A DNA stretch of 64,000 bases. Origin: an uncultured Kordiimonas sp. (GTDB lineage: Bacteria; Pseudomonadota; Alphaproteobacteria; Sphingomonadales; Kordiimonadaceae). The position numbers and the translations under genes were made by a program. Below, in pieces: positions 45,886-55,549 of this stretch (its first letter is position 1; each line of letters opens with the position of its first letter). The notes under the pieces are model-generated. The model was not told the DNA's origin and made no database searches. It saw nothing but the letters and a program-made list of their open reading frames with translations. The stretch is from contig CANLMI010000001.1 in the NCBI GenBank assembly GCA_947492375.1, forward strand, positions 1,116,001 through 1,180,000, written 5' to 3'.

Positions 45886-46176
45886 CTATTCGATCACTTT
45901 AGGTACAGTGAAAAAGCTGTACTCAGCCTTTGGCGCATTTTTAAGAACGCTTTCAGCCTTATCGCCGTCATTCACGACATCATCGCGCCAACGAAGCTTT
46001 GCGTTTACAACGCTTGCCATTGGTTCGACATTATCCGTATCGACCTCAGAGAGCTGCTCGACCCAGCCAAGAATATTATTCAATTCACCAGCAAGGGGCT
46101 CTAATTTGTCATCTTCTATTTTTATTCGGGCCAATCGTGCGATTTTAGCCACAGTCGCCTTATCAATATCCGACAT
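45886..46176 (-). CDS. gatC: Asp-tRNA(Asn)/Glu-tRNA(Gln) amidotransferase subunit C
   Basis: 96 residues. MSDIDKATVAKIARLARIKI, LAGELNNILGWVEQLSEVDT and LRWRDDVV are the GatC pattern. It is the small clamp holding GatA and GatB. ATG 46176 has AGGA upstream; a 39-codon longer frame lacks support. It is divergent from the GNAT-ruvX set. Confidence 0.95.
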   Translation of the reverse strand: MSDIDKATVAKIARLARIKIEDDKLEPLAGELNNILGWVEQLSEVDTDNVEPMASVVNAKLRWRDDVVNDGDKAESVLKNAPKAEYSFFTVPKVIE

Positions 46177-46350
46177 GGGAATTCCTATGAAACGTTCGGA
46201 AGTACAGTTGAAATTAAGCGCGCAACTTAAGGCGAAAGACAGGCTTGAGCAAGGAAAAATACACGGCTCACATTCAATTTTTACCAATTTCAATCAAATT
46301 TAAAATGAAAAAGCATTTGTAAACTATTTGTTCTGTGGCAAACCAAGGCC

Positions 46351-46899
46351 ATGACGTTGAAATCGATCAAAATCCGTGAAGCTATTCCAAAAGACGCAAA
46401 GGCACTCAATGCCTATGTCCAGATGGTCTTCAACACATCAAAACATCTGATCACAAGCCCGGATGAATTTCGGCTAACGCCGTGGAAACAAAGATTCTGG
46501 ATTGCCCGTAAACTTAACAGCAAAAGCGAAACATGCCTTCTCGCCTGCAAAAACGGTGACATTATTGGCATGTTGGATAATTGGACTGACCGGCGCGCAA
46601 GGGTCCGCCATGTAACTACTTTCGCAATGTCAGTTCATCCTGAAATGCGTGGTCAGGGGGTTGCAAAACGCCTGTTGTCTGATTTTATAGGTTTCGTGAA
46701 CGAGCACCCGACACTTCAGAAAATAGAATTACATGTTCATGCTGACAACAAAGCAGCGATTGGTTTATATGAGGGCATGGGGTTTACGCGTGAAGGCATT
46801 AGGGAAAGATCCATCCGGTATCAAGATGGTCGTGTAGTCGACGATATATTGATGGCCCTGTGGCCTGATGACAAAACTTCTGAACGCAACAGGACATGA
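46351..46899 (+). CDS. GNAT-family N-acetyltransferase
   Basis: 182 residues. IKIREAIPKDAKALNAYVQM opens the fold; VHPEMRGQGVAKRLLSDFIG is the acetyl-CoA loop; KIELHVHADNKAAIGLYEGMGF is motif B. It resembles the group that acetylates small molecules or ribosomal proteins; substrate unknown. The ribosome-binding AAGG lies unusually close to ATG 46351. It heads a rightward group with the DUF3089 gene 13 bases later. Confidence 0.82.
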   Translation: MTLKSIKIREAIPKDAKALNAYVQMVFNTSKHLITSPDEFRLTPWKQRFWIARKLNSKSETCLLACKNGDIIGMLDNWTDRRARVRHVTTFAMSVHPEMRGQGVAKRLLSDFIGFVNEHPTLQKIELHVHADNKAAIGLYEGMGFTREGIRERSIRYQDGRVVDDILMALWPDDKTSERNRT

Positions 46900-46912
46900 A
46901 TACAGGTAGATT

Positions 46913-48067
46913 ATGACAGCTAAAACACGACGTTTTCACCCGGCAGGTATATTTCTGATAATATTTGCTACACTCATCGTTCTTGTTGTTGGCGGTTTTT
47001 TATGGGCCTCAGCAAACCCTATAAAAGTATTGAGGCTTTCCTTCACCCCGTCAACCGCCGTAGCAGATGAAGAATTTGCAACGGCACCCGATTATAGCGA
47101 TCAGGGAATGTGGGCCGCCTATCCCGGCAAGACAAGCACCGCCAGTGACAATCCCGACGCCATTCAACTTTCCAGCCGTCTTGAGGGCGCTGATGTTTTT
47201 TATATTTATCCGACAACATACCTCAACCGTACGAGCTGGAATGCGCCGCTTGATGACGCAGAAGCAAACCGCGTTGTTGATCAGACCGTGATAAAAAATC
47301 AAGGGAGCATTTTCTACCCGTCCGGTAACATTTATGCCCCTAAATACAGACAAGCGACCTTTGGTGCCTTCTTCGATGATACAGGGCAAGGAGAAATCGC
47401 GATTGAGCGTGCTCGAAGCGACGTTTATGCCGCGTTTGACCATTACATAAACAATATAAACAATGGCCGCCCTTTCATTATCGCGGGCCATAGTCAGGGG
47501 GCGCTGCATACGCTGCACCTCCTCAAAGACCGCATCAACAATAGCGACCTCCACAAACAATTGATTGCTGCCTATGTGGTAGGCTGGCCTGTCAGCCTTC
47601 AGGAAGATTTAAGCACGCTTGAGAATATCCATGCCTGTCAAAACCCAATCGACACTGGTTGTGTCATTTCCTACCAAAGCTTTGATGCAGGTGGTGATAC
47701 CGAAGTATTCGCTGAACTATATGAAGCGTCAATTGGGTTTTCCGGCAACCCACGCGGTAGAAGCCAAATGTTGTGTACAAATCCCCTCAATTGGAAAGTT
47801 GGTGGAAAAGGTAACAAAGAAGATAACTTGGGCGGCGTCGCCCTCGCGCGTTTTGAAGCCGAACTTGGAGCGCCGACACCAGAGTTAACAGGCGCGAAAT
47901 GCGATGACCTTGGTCTTCTTTTAATCACTGAGCCACCACAAGGCGATTGGACCGAATACGTTATGGCTGGCGGCAACTACCATGTATATGACTATAATCT
48001 TTTTTATATGAATATTCGCGAAAATGCTGTCATACGAACAATGACTTTCATGGATAAAAACCAATGA
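46913..48067 (+). CDS. DUF3089 alpha/beta-hydrolase-like protein, membrane-anchored
   Basis: 384 residues. One N-terminal helix (GIFLIIFATLIVLVVGGFLW) anchors a periplasmic domain. VFYIYPTTYLNRTSWNAP is the DUF3089 start; FIIAGHSQGALHTLHLL holds the nucleophile elbow (GHSQG). The likely acid and His lie in the C-terminal half (AGGNYHVYDYNLFYMNIREN). Probably an esterase or lipase of unknown substrate. Its last four bases overlap ruvX as ATGA. Confidence 0.82.
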   Translation: MTAKTRRFHPAGIFLIIFATLIVLVVGGFLWASANPIKVLRLSFTPSTAVADEEFATAPDYSDQGMWAAYPGKTSTASDNPDAIQLSSRLEGADVFYIYPTTYLNRTSWNAPLDDAEANRVVDQTVIKNQGSIFYPSGNIYAPKYRQATFGAFFDDTGQGEIAIERARSDVYAAFDHYINNINNGRPFIIAGHSQGALHTLHLLKDRINNSDLHKQLIAAYVVGWPVSLQEDLSTLENIHACQNPIDTGCVISYQSFDAGGDTEVFAELYEASIGFSGNPRGRSQMLCTNPLNWKVGGKGNKEDNLGGVALARFEAELGAPTPELTGAKCDDLGLLLITEPPQGDWTEYVMAGGNYHVYDYNLFYMNIRENAVIRTMTFMDKNQ

Positions 48068-48531
48068 GCCAGAATAGCCATGTTCTATCAATCCAGGAAT
48101 TAAAAGATGCGATCCCCAAACGTAAACGACTGCTTGGGCTTGATATCGGCAGCAAAACCATAGGGCTCGCGTTATCAGACATAATGCTCATGATCGCAAC
48201 GCCGATGGAAATCATCCGGCGCAAGCGTTTCAAGGATGATGTGGCGAGACTACAGGAAATCGTCAAATCAGAGGATATTGGCGGCTTTGTCCTCGGCTGG
48301 CCCGTTAATATGGACGGGTCTGAGGGGCCACGGTGCCAATCAACCCGGGCGTTTTCAGAAAATCTGTATGAAAAAATTGCCCTGCCGCAAGCCTTCTGGG
48401 ACGAGCGCTTATCAACGGCGGCCGTAGAGCGCACGCTGATTGAAGCCGACAGTAGTAGAGCACGCAGAAAAGAAGTCGTCGACAAGCTTGCAGCGAGTTA
48501 TATTCTTCAGGGCGCTTTACATGCGCTTTAA
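48064..48531 (+). CDS. ruvX: Putative Holliday junction resolvase RuvX (YqgF)
   Basis: 155 residues, RNase H fold. LLGLDIGSKTIGLALSD (Asp), FVLGWPVNMDGSEGPR (YqgF loop), WDERLSTAAVERTLIEAD and KEVVDKLAASYILQGAL (Asp) are all present. It processes the 5' end of pre-16S rRNA and is also proposed as a resolvase. It is translationally coupled to the DUF3089 gene. Confidence 0.94.
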   Translation: MSQNSHVLSIQELKDAIPKRKRLLGLDIGSKTIGLALSDIMLMIATPMEIIRRKRFKDDVARLQEIVKSEDIGGFVLGWPVNMDGSEGPRCQSTRAFSENLYEKIALPQAFWDERLSTAAVERTLIEADSSRARRKEVVDKLAASYILQGALHAL

Positions 48532-48597
48532 TTTATTGGATACATTGAGCAAGTTTCCGATTGATAAAGTTTCGTTAGACGTCACAAAGCGGATTTC

Positions 48598-49617
48598 ATG
48601 ACTACAGACAATACGACATCAAACCTGTATGCGCGCGCCGAGGTTTCGCCGCCTTCAGGAAGCCTTTTCCCACACGATCATATTCTTGGCATTTGGGAAA
48701 TGGATCCAACAACCATCAAATTTATTCTTGATACTGCTGATGAATATGCTGACGCAAACAGAGCCCCTCGCCACTCAGGTGATCCAGGCTCTGCTGGTAA
48801 ATGCAATGGCCTCACGCAAATCAATCTGTTCTTTGAAAACTCGACCCGGACCTTGATGAGTTTTGAAATCGCAGGCAAACGCCTCGGCATGGATACAATT
48901 TCCATGTCAACCGGTACGTCATCAATTAAAAAGGGTGAAACCCTTTTGGATACAGCTGCGACACTAAACGCCATGCGCCCTGATGTTCTTGTCATGCGCC
49001 ACGGCGACAGTGGGGCGGTAAAGCTATTATCTGAAAAAATGGAATGCGCAGTTATTAACGCTGGCGACGGCCGCAACGAACATCCTACACAAGCGTTTCT
49101 TGATGCCCTAACAATCCGCAGACGCAAGGGCCAAATTCACGGCCAAACAATTGTAATTTCCGGCGATATTACACACAGCCGCGTCGCACGCTCCAACATA
49201 TATTTATTGAATGCGATGGGCGCACGTGTTCGTCTTGTGGCCCCACCTACTCTATTACCCAAAGATATTGGTGAATTAGGTGTCGAAGTTTTCACCGACA
49301 TGAACGAAGGCCTAAAAGGCGCCGATGTTGTTATGATGCTAAGATTACAGCAAGAACGGATGAAAGGCGCATTCCTGCCGTCACTTCGCGAGTATTATCG
49401 CTTCTGGGGGCTGACCCGCGAAAAACTTGAGATCGCTAACGATGATGTTCTTGTTATGCATCCAGGGCCAATGAACCGCGGCGTCGAAATTGCATCTGAC
49501 GTCGCTGATGACCTGGATCGATCTGCGATCGAAGAGCAGGTTGAAATGGGGGTTGCTGTCAGAATGGCATGCCTTGATATTCTAACGCGCAAAATTCGCG
49601 GGGAGGAAATGGTATGA
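48598..49617 (+). CDS. pyrB: Aspartate carbamoyltransferase catalytic subunit
   Basis: 339 residues. [21 protein letters not shown] is the carbamoyl-phosphate loop (STRT), [20 protein letters not shown] and [13 protein letters not shown] complete the signature. It makes carbamoyl-aspartate in pyrimidine synthesis. The N terminus is about 25 residues longer than in many members ([16 protein letters not shown]). It overlaps the pyrC-like gene by four bases (ATGA), consistent with a PyrB-PyrC complex. Confidence 0.95.
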   Translation: MTTDNTTSNLYARAEVSPPSGSLFPHDHILGIWEMDPTTIKFILDTADEYADANRAPRHSGDPGSAGKCNGLTQINLFFENSTRTLMSFEIAGKRLGMDTISMSTGTSSIKKGETLLDTAATLNAMRPDVLVMRHGDSGAVKLLSEKMECAVINAGDGRNEHPTQAFLDALTIRRRKGQIHGQTIVISGDITHSRVARSNIYLLNAMGARVRLVAPPTLLPKDIGELGVEVFTDMNEGLKGADVVMMLRLQQERMKGAFLPSLREYYRFWGLTREKLEIANDDVLVMHPGPMNRGVEIASDVADDLDRSAIEEQVEMGVAVRMACLDILTRKIRGEEMV

Positions 49618-50861
49618 TTTTCACTGCTTTCATCAATGCCCGCATTATTGACCCTGCAACTGGCATGAACGAGCTTGGCGATGTTTTTGTCAAAGACGGT
49701 AAAATTGTTGACTTGGGTGCCGGTAAGAACATGATGGCTGATGCCAATGTGATTGATTGCGGTGGCCGTATACTCTGCCCTGGGTTTATCGACATGCGCG
49801 CCCATGCGGTTGATACCGAAGCGGCTGCTGCCGGCGGTATTACAACAGTAATCCTTCAGCCTGACCAAAAAACCACTCTCGATAATGATGCAGCGATCGA
49901 GCGGATTATTAAACGCTCGCACGATCATGGTGGCATTCGTGTTTACCCGATGGGCGCTGCCACTAAACGCCTCGAAGGCGAAGAGATTGCTGAAATTGGC
50001 CAGATGCAGGCATCCGGCGCCGTCGCCTTTACCGATTGCAGACAATCAATTGATAATGCGCAGGTTATGCGCCGCCTGATGGAATACGCAAAATATTTCA
50101 ACGCACCGATTATACAGTTCGCGGAAGAACAATCTCTGGCAAAGGATGGATTTGCCCACGAAGGGGAAATTGCAACACGTCTGGGCCTAAACCCGATTCC
50201 CGCCGCCGCAGAAGCAATCCAGATCGAGCGCGATATTCGTCTCGCGGAATTAACGGGGGCAAAGCTTCACATCGCACTTGTTTCAACAAAAGAAGGTGTT
50301 CAAATTATCCGGCGCGCAAAACAGCGCAAAAGCTTGCAGCTAACTTGCTCGGTCTCACCGCACCATCTCTATCTAAATGACAATGCGCTAGAGGGATATC
50401 GTACCTTCGCAAAAGTAAGCCCCCCACTTAGGGGCGAACAAGACCGATTAGCTCTTATCAAGGGCCTTTCTGACGGCGTTATTGATACTGTAGTCAGTGA
50501 TCATGATCCACGTAGCGAAGATGTGAAACGATTACCACTGGCACAAGCTGCCGTGGGCGTTGCAGGTTTTGAAACCATGTTGCCAATTTTGCTTACACTT
50601 GTTCACAGTGGCCAGTTAGATATGATATCTGCCATCAGAACACTTACCGAAGCACCTGCCAAAATTCTTGATTTAAATAGTGGCACGATTGCCAAAGGAA
50701 GTGCCGCAGACATTACTATTTTTGACCCCGACAAGCCATGGCGTATTGATAACAGCAAGCTAAAATCAAGTGCCAAGAACACCCCGTTTGACACGCTACC
50801 AACACAAGGTAAAGTATGGAAAACAATTGTCGCTGGCGAAACTGTCTATTCTGCTGAATGA
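49614..50861 (+). CDS. pyrC: Dihydroorotase homologue, probably non-catalytic
   Basis: 415 residues of the amidohydrolase superfamily. The TIM-barrel start is [12 protein letters not shown]: in active type I enzymes this is DxHxH, so the first zinc His is Arg. The usual HxED-type His is absent ([12 protein letters not shown]). [10 protein letters not shown] keeps its His and [10 protein letters not shown] keeps the Asp but loses the following His. It looks like the PyrC-like partner that stabilises aspartate carbamoyltransferase in some bacteria. A working dihydroorotase should then be encoded elsewhere. plsY follows after 27 bases. Confidence 0.85.
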   Translation: MIFTAFINARIIDPATGMNELGDVFVKDGKIVDLGAGKNMMADANVIDCGGRILCPGFIDMRAHAVDTEAAAAGGITTVILQPDQKTTLDNDAAIERIIKRSHDHGGIRVYPMGAATKRLEGEEIAEIGQMQASGAVAFTDCRQSIDNAQVMRRLMEYAKYFNAPIIQFAEEQSLAKDGFAHEGEIATRLGLNPIPAAAEAIQIERDIRLAELTGAKLHIALVSTKEGVQIIRRAKQRKSLQLTCSVSPHHLYLNDNALEGYRTFAKVSPPLRGEQDRLALIKGLSDGVIDTVVSDHDPRSEDVKRLPLAQAAVGVAGFETMLPILLTLVHSGQLDMISAIRTLTEAPAKILDLNSGTIAKGSAADITIFDPDKPWRIDNSKLKSSAKNTPFDTLPTQGKVWKTIVAGETVYSAE

Positions 50862-50888
50862 ACAGCACAGCGTTTATGAAAGAAATCA

Positions 50889-51533
50889 ATGCCGACATCT
50901 ATTGAAACAGCCATTATTGTTATTTTAAGCTACCTTTTGGGTTCCATCCCGTTTGGATTAGTTCTAACGAAAATGGCTGGCCTCGGTGATGTACGCGAAA
51001 TTGGTTCTGGCAATATCGGCGCAACAAACGTTCTCCGGACCGGACGCAAAGACCTCGCCCTTGCAACTCTTTTGCTAGATGCTGGCAAAGGCGCAATTGC
51101 CGTATTGGTTTGTGCCTATTTTATTTCAGCTGAACTAGCGCCGCTTGCAGGTAGCGCGGCCTTTATCGGGCACTGTTTCCCTATTTATTTAAAATTCAAA
51201 GGCGGCAAAGGGGTTGCAACCTTTTTCGGTACATTGCTTGCGATCAATCCACTCGTTGCCGCGCTTAGCATGATGTCATGGCTACTCAGTGCGCTCATAT
51301 TTCGCATGTCATCCTTTTCCGCCCTTATTGCATCCATTGCCGCACCAATTCTGGCCTTTGTGCTTATCCCGAATTTAACGTGGCTTTACACGCTCTTCAT
51401 GACGTTGGTTATCTTCATCCGCCACAAAGATAATATTAGCAGAATCCTGAAAGGCACTGAGCCTAAAATCGGTAAAAAATCAGATGAGGATACAAACGCC
51501 GGAGGGGGCGAGGATAAAGGCAGTGCCGAATAA
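50889..51533 (+). CDS. plsY: Glycerol-3-phosphate acyltransferase PlsY
   Basis: 214 residues, five expected membrane helices. SYLLGSIPFGLVLTKMAGLGD, GSGNIGATNVLRTGRK and FKGGKGVATFFGTLLA are the three conserved loops. It uses acyl-phosphate to acylate glycerol-3-phosphate, the first step of phospholipid synthesis. Its C terminus is hydrophilic (DEDTNAGGGEDKGSAE) and overlaps dprA. Confidence 0.96.
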   Translation: MPTSIETAIIVILSYLLGSIPFGLVLTKMAGLGDVREIGSGNIGATNVLRTGRKDLALATLLLDAGKGAIAVLVCAYFISAELAPLAGSAAFIGHCFPIYLKFKGGKGVATFFGTLLAINPLVAALSMMSWLLSALIFRMSSFSALIASIAAPILAFVLIPNLTWLYTLFMTLVIFIRHKDNISRILKGTEPKIGKKSDEDTNAGGGEDKGSAE

Positions 51534-52704
51534 TCCAATAGACACATTTAATACCCTGCCCGACTTATCACGCAGCGAGAAAATTTACCGCATACAATTA
51601 GCACGTATCTCAGGTATTGGGCCTGTTACTTTTCAAAAGCTCCTCGAAGAATATGGAACAGCGGATCAAGCGCTAAAAAATCATAACTTCAAGAATAAAA
51701 AAGTCATTGATACCAATGAAGTAGAGCTCTTACTTAAACAAACACAAAAGTTTGGTGCGCATACCTTAATATGGGGTGACAGCGCCTATCCTCGTTATCT
51801 TTACGAACTGCCTGACGCACCGCCCATTTTGTACGCAAAAGGCAATATTGCGCTTTTACAGGCGCCAACAATTGGTGCTGTCGGGGCACGAAATGCAAGC
51901 GCTGTAGGTGTGAAACTTACCAAAACGCTTACCTCAGAACTAGGAAATAAAGGATATATTATTGCGTCAGGCTTAGCACGTGGTATTGACACGGCAGCCC
52001 ATCAAGCAAGCCTGAAATCAGGCACAATTGCCTGTATTGCCGGTGGCCTGGATATCCCTTACCCCCCAGAAAATGAAGACCTTTATAAAGAGATCATCAA
52101 GAATGGTGTCGCTATCACTGAAATGCCCCTTGGTATCCAGCCCCAAGCACGCCATTTCCCAAGGCGCAATCGCTTGATCGCAGGATTAAGCGAAGGTGTA
52201 ATTGTGATTGAGGCTGCTAAAAAATCAGGATCGCTTATCACTGCGCGCCTTGCAGGTGAATATGGACGCGAGGTTTTTGCGGTACCCGGTTCACCGATGG
52301 ACCCAAGATCATATGGCACTAATCAACTAATCAAGGACGGAGCTATATTAACACGTGATGTTGATGACATACTAGAAGCCCTTTCTAACGCACCTTTAAG
52401 GTCAAGAATTACTCCACAGCTTGAGCCTGCTATAACAGAGCCAAACCCAATCGCTTCAGCCGCTTCAGTCGCTTCACCTCAAGATAATGAGAACATAAAG
52501 CCGTCGCCATCTAGCTCGAAAGCGCCCATAAATCAGGAGGACCGTATTCTTGAACTCCTGAGCCCACACCCTGTTCATATCGATGAAATTATCCGCCAAT
52601 CCGGTATTAAAACAAGTGATGCTTCAACTATTTTAACAACGCTTGAAATTACAGGCCGCATCATAAAACACAGCGGCGGGCGCATAAGTTTATTGCCTTC
52701 ATAG
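51523..52704 (+). CDS. dprA: DNA-processing protein DprA
   Basis: 393 residues. An N-terminal helix-hairpin region (LARISGIGPVTFQKLLEEYG), the Rossmann-type core (TIGAVGARNASAVGVKLT; IASGLARGIDTAAHQASL; FPRRNRLIAGLSEGVIVIEA; SGSLITARLAGEYGREVFAV), a linker, and a C-terminal winged helix (HIDEIIRQSGIKTSDASTIL). It loads RecA on incoming single strands in transformation. I prefer GTG 51523, with GAGGA upstream, to ATG 51484; it overlaps plsY by 11 bases. Confidence 0.92.
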   Translation: MPNNPIDTFNTLPDLSRSEKIYRIQLARISGIGPVTFQKLLEEYGTADQALKNHNFKNKKVIDTNEVELLLKQTQKFGAHTLIWGDSAYPRYLYELPDAPPILYAKGNIALLQAPTIGAVGARNASAVGVKLTKTLTSELGNKGYIIASGLARGIDTAAHQASLKSGTIACIAGGLDIPYPPENEDLYKEIIKNGVAITEMPLGIQPQARHFPRRNRLIAGLSEGVIVIEAAKKSGSLITARLAGEYGREVFAVPGSPMDPRSYGTNQLIKDGAILTRDVDDILEALSNAPLRSRITPQLEPAITEPNPIASAASVASPQDNENIKPSPSSSKAPINQEDRILELLSPHPVHIDEIIRQSGIKTSDASTILTTLEITGRIIKHSGGRISLLPS

Positions 52705-52826
52705 TCAAGTTTCGATTGCATTCTGTCGCAGTTCGAACTAGGTGAGTCTTAAATCAACAAGTATTTAGTACTTCAAAAGTCATAGTTATAACCGCAATTT
52801 GCGCTTCTAGGGGATAAGTAAGACGT

Positions 52827-55457
52827 ATGAACGTCGTTATAGTAGAATCGCCTTCAAAGGCAAAAACAATCAATAAATATCTAGGCAAAGACTATACAGT
52901 TCTTGCGAGTTTTGGCCATGTTCGTGACCTTCCTGCCAAGGATGGCTCGGTAAAACCTGACGAAGATTTTGCAATGGACTGGGTCGTTGACCGCGATTCA
53001 AACAAGCGCCTTACCGAAATTGCCAAGGCAGTTAAAGACTCAGACAATCTTTATCTCGCAACTGACCCCGACCGCGAAGGGGAAGCGATTTCATGGCACG
53101 TTCTTGAGGTGCTCGCGAAAAAACGTGCGCTCAAGGATGTTGATGTTAAGCGTGTTGTCTTTAACGAGATTACTAAATCAGCAATTTTAAAGGCGATGGC
53201 CGCACCGCGCGAACTTGATCAGGAAATGGTCAATGCGTATCTCGCGCGCCGTGCGCTTGATTACCTTGTGGGCTTCACTCTGTCCCCTGTTTTGTGGCGC
53301 AAGCTTCCGGGAGCGCGCTCAGCGGGCCGCGTACAATCGGTCGCTCTTCGTCTTGTGTGTGAGCGCGAATCTGAAATCGAAATTTTCAAACCACGTGAAT
53401 ACTGGAGCGTAACAGCCGCAACCAGCGCTGACGGCGGCAAGGCATTCGATAGCCGTCTTTTTGCACTAAACGGCAAGAAGCTCGGCAAATATGATCTTGA
53501 TAACGAAGCTACAGCAACATCTGCTGCTGAAACGGTAAAGAACACGCCTCTTAAAGTTCAAACAGTTGAACGCAAACCTGCGCGCAGGCATCCGCAGCCG
53601 CCGTTCACGACTTCCACGCTTCAACAGGAAGCAGCCAGAAAACTAGGTTTTCCTGCAAACCGCACTATGCGCGTTGCCCAAAGCCTCTATGAAGGTAAAA
53701 CACTTGGCGGTGAAGTAACCGGTTTAATCACCTATATGCGTACAGATGGTGTCACAATTGCACAGGAAGCAATGAACGCCACCCGCAATACAATTGGTTC
53801 GCGTTACGGTGATAAGTTCCTACCGGAAAAACCGCGCTTTTATAAAACAAAGGCGAAAAACGCACAGGAAGCGCACGAAGCGATCCGTCCAACCGATCCG
53901 TCACGCCACCCATCAGAGGTTGCGCACGCACTCGACGCTGACGAACTTAGGCTTTACGAGCTTATCTGGCGCCGGACGATCGCAAGCCAAATGGAAAGCG
54001 CCCAGATGGAGCGCACAACGGTTACAATCTTTAACGCTGATCAAAGTGCAGAGCTACGCGCGAACGGCACTGTTGTAACCTTTGAAGGGTTCCTTTCTGT
54101 GTATCAGGAAGGCCGCGATGATGATGGTGATGATGACGAACGCCGCTTACCACCGCTTAAGGAAGGTGACGAGCTTGCCCTTGCCAAGGTTGAGCCAAAA
54201 CAGCACTTCACAGAACCGCCACCACGTTTTACAGAAGCAAGCCTCGTTAAAAAGCTTGAAGAGCTTGGCATTGGTCGTCCGTCAACATACGCATCGATCC
54301 TGACGGTTCTAAGAGAACGCAATTATGTTCACATGGAGCGCAATCGCTTTATCCCTGAAGATAAAGGGCGTTTGGTGACCGCATTCCTTGAGAAGTTTTT
54401 TGAACGGTATGTTCAATATGACTTTACAGCAAACCTTGAAGAACAGCTTGATAATGTTTCCGCTGGTGAAATGGAATGGAAAAAAGTTATTGGTGATTTT
54501 TGGGCAGACTTTAAGCCCAAGACAGAGGAAATCATCGGCGTTCGAAACGCAGTTGTTATTGATGCGCTTGATGAATTCCTGGCATCCATGCTCTTTAGCG
54601 ATGACCCTGAGGAAGAAGCAAAATTACGCAAATGCCCGTCATGCGATGATGGCCGCTTGGGCCTTAAGACCAGCCGGTACGGCGCCTTTGTTGGGTGCTC
54701 GAACTATCCTGAATGCGGATACACGCGCCAGTTTGGCGGCGGTGACGATGCTGATAAGGAAGCAAACGAGCCAACCATTTTCGGCGAAGACCCTGAAAGC
54801 GGTGAACCAGTTGCACTGAAAAACGGGCGCTTTGGCCTATATCTTCAAATAGGCGAAGCGCAAAAAGGTGAAAAACCTAAACGCGCCAGCATTCCAAAGG
54901 ATATGGACCCAGCAAACCTTGACCTTGAAAAGGCGCTTGCACTTTTGGCATTACCGCGAGAAATCGGTGCGCACCCTGAAACAGGCAAAATGATAACGTC
55001 TGCGATCGGTCGCTACGGCCCCTATGTCGCACATGACGGTGTTTATGCAAAACTGCCATCTTCTGACGATGTGTTCACAGTTGGCCTTAATCACGCTGTA
55101 TCGCTTGTCGCTGATGCAGCAGCGAAAAAAGGCGGTAGCAGCAAAACTGTTCTTAAGGAACTCGGCGATCACCCGGATGACGGCGAAGCGATTAAGGTTC
55201 TTGATGGCAGATACGGCCCTTATGTTAATCATAAGCGCACAAATGCAACCCTGCCAAAAGACGTAGAGCCAGAGAGTGTTACGCTAGAGCAAGCGCTGGA
55301 ATGGCTAGCCGCCAAAGCATCTAAGAAAAAACCTGCCCGCAAGACCGCAGCCAAGAAAAAAACAGCGCCAAAGAAAGCGGCTACAAAGAAAACAGCCACG
55401 AAGAAAACGGCGGCCAAAAAAACCACAACGAAAAAAGCTGCAACGAAGGCATCATAA
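52827..55457 (+). CDS. topA: DNA topoisomerase I with a basic repeat tail
   Basis: 876 residues, type IA. TOPRIM start MNVVIVESPSKAKTINKYLG and DPDREGEAISWHV; active Tyr in GLITYMRTDG (about residue 305); zinc-ribbon cysteines in CPSCDD...CSNYPEC (about 605-640), followed by two zinc-less topoisomerase repeats. The last 45 residues are a Lys/Ala/Thr repeat (KKTAAKKTTTKKAATKAS), like a histone-H1-type tail, which should grip DNA. It relaxes negative supercoils. A terminator follows. Confidence 0.96.
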   Translation: MNVVIVESPSKAKTINKYLGKDYTVLASFGHVRDLPAKDGSVKPDEDFAMDWVVDRDSNKRLTEIAKAVKDSDNLYLATDPDREGEAISWHVLEVLAKKRALKDVDVKRVVFNEITKSAILKAMAAPRELDQEMVNAYLARRALDYLVGFTLSPVLWRKLPGARSAGRVQSVALRLVCERESEIEIFKPREYWSVTAATSADGGKAFDSRLFALNGKKLGKYDLDNEATATSAAETVKNTPLKVQTVERKPARRHPQPPFTTSTLQQEAARKLGFPANRTMRVAQSLYEGKTLGGEVTGLITYMRTDGVTIAQEAMNATRNTIGSRYGDKFLPEKPRFYKTKAKNAQEAHEAIRPTDPSRHPSEVAHALDADELRLYELIWRRTIASQMESAQMERTTVTIFNADQSAELRANGTVVTFEGFLSVYQEGRDDDGDDDERRLPPLKEGDELALAKVEPKQHFTEPPPRFTEASLVKKLEELGIGRPSTYASILTVLRERNYVHMERNRFIPEDKGRLVTAFLEKFFERYVQYDFTANLEEQLDNVSAGEMEWKKVIGDFWADFKPKTEEIIGVRNAVVIDALDEFLASMLFSDDPEEEAKLRKCPSCDDGRLGLKTSRYGAFVGCSNYPECGYTRQFGGGDDADKEANEPTIFGEDPESGEPVALKNGRFGLYLQIGEAQKGEKPKRASIPKDMDPANLDLEKALALLALPREIGAHPETGKMITSAIGRYGPYVAHDGVYAKLPSSDDVFTVGLNHAVSLVADAAAKKGGSSKTVLKELGDHPDDGEAIKVLDGRYGPYVNHKRTNATLPKDVEPESVTLEQALEWLAAKASKKKPARKTAAKKKTAPKKAATKKTATKKTAAKKTTTKKAATKAS

Positions 55458-55470
55458 CCGCAGAATACTA

Positions 55471-55497
55471 AAAGCTCCCTTTTCGGGAGCTTTTTTA
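55471..55497 (+). terminator. Strong intrinsic terminator after topA
   Basis: AAAGCTCCC pairs with GGGAGCTTT around TTTTC, followed by more T, starting 13 bases after the topA stop. Confidence 0.93.
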
Positions 55498-55549
55498 TAA
55501 GAATCTATGTTATAGACTGCATAAATTTATATATGAGAGGAAACGTCGC

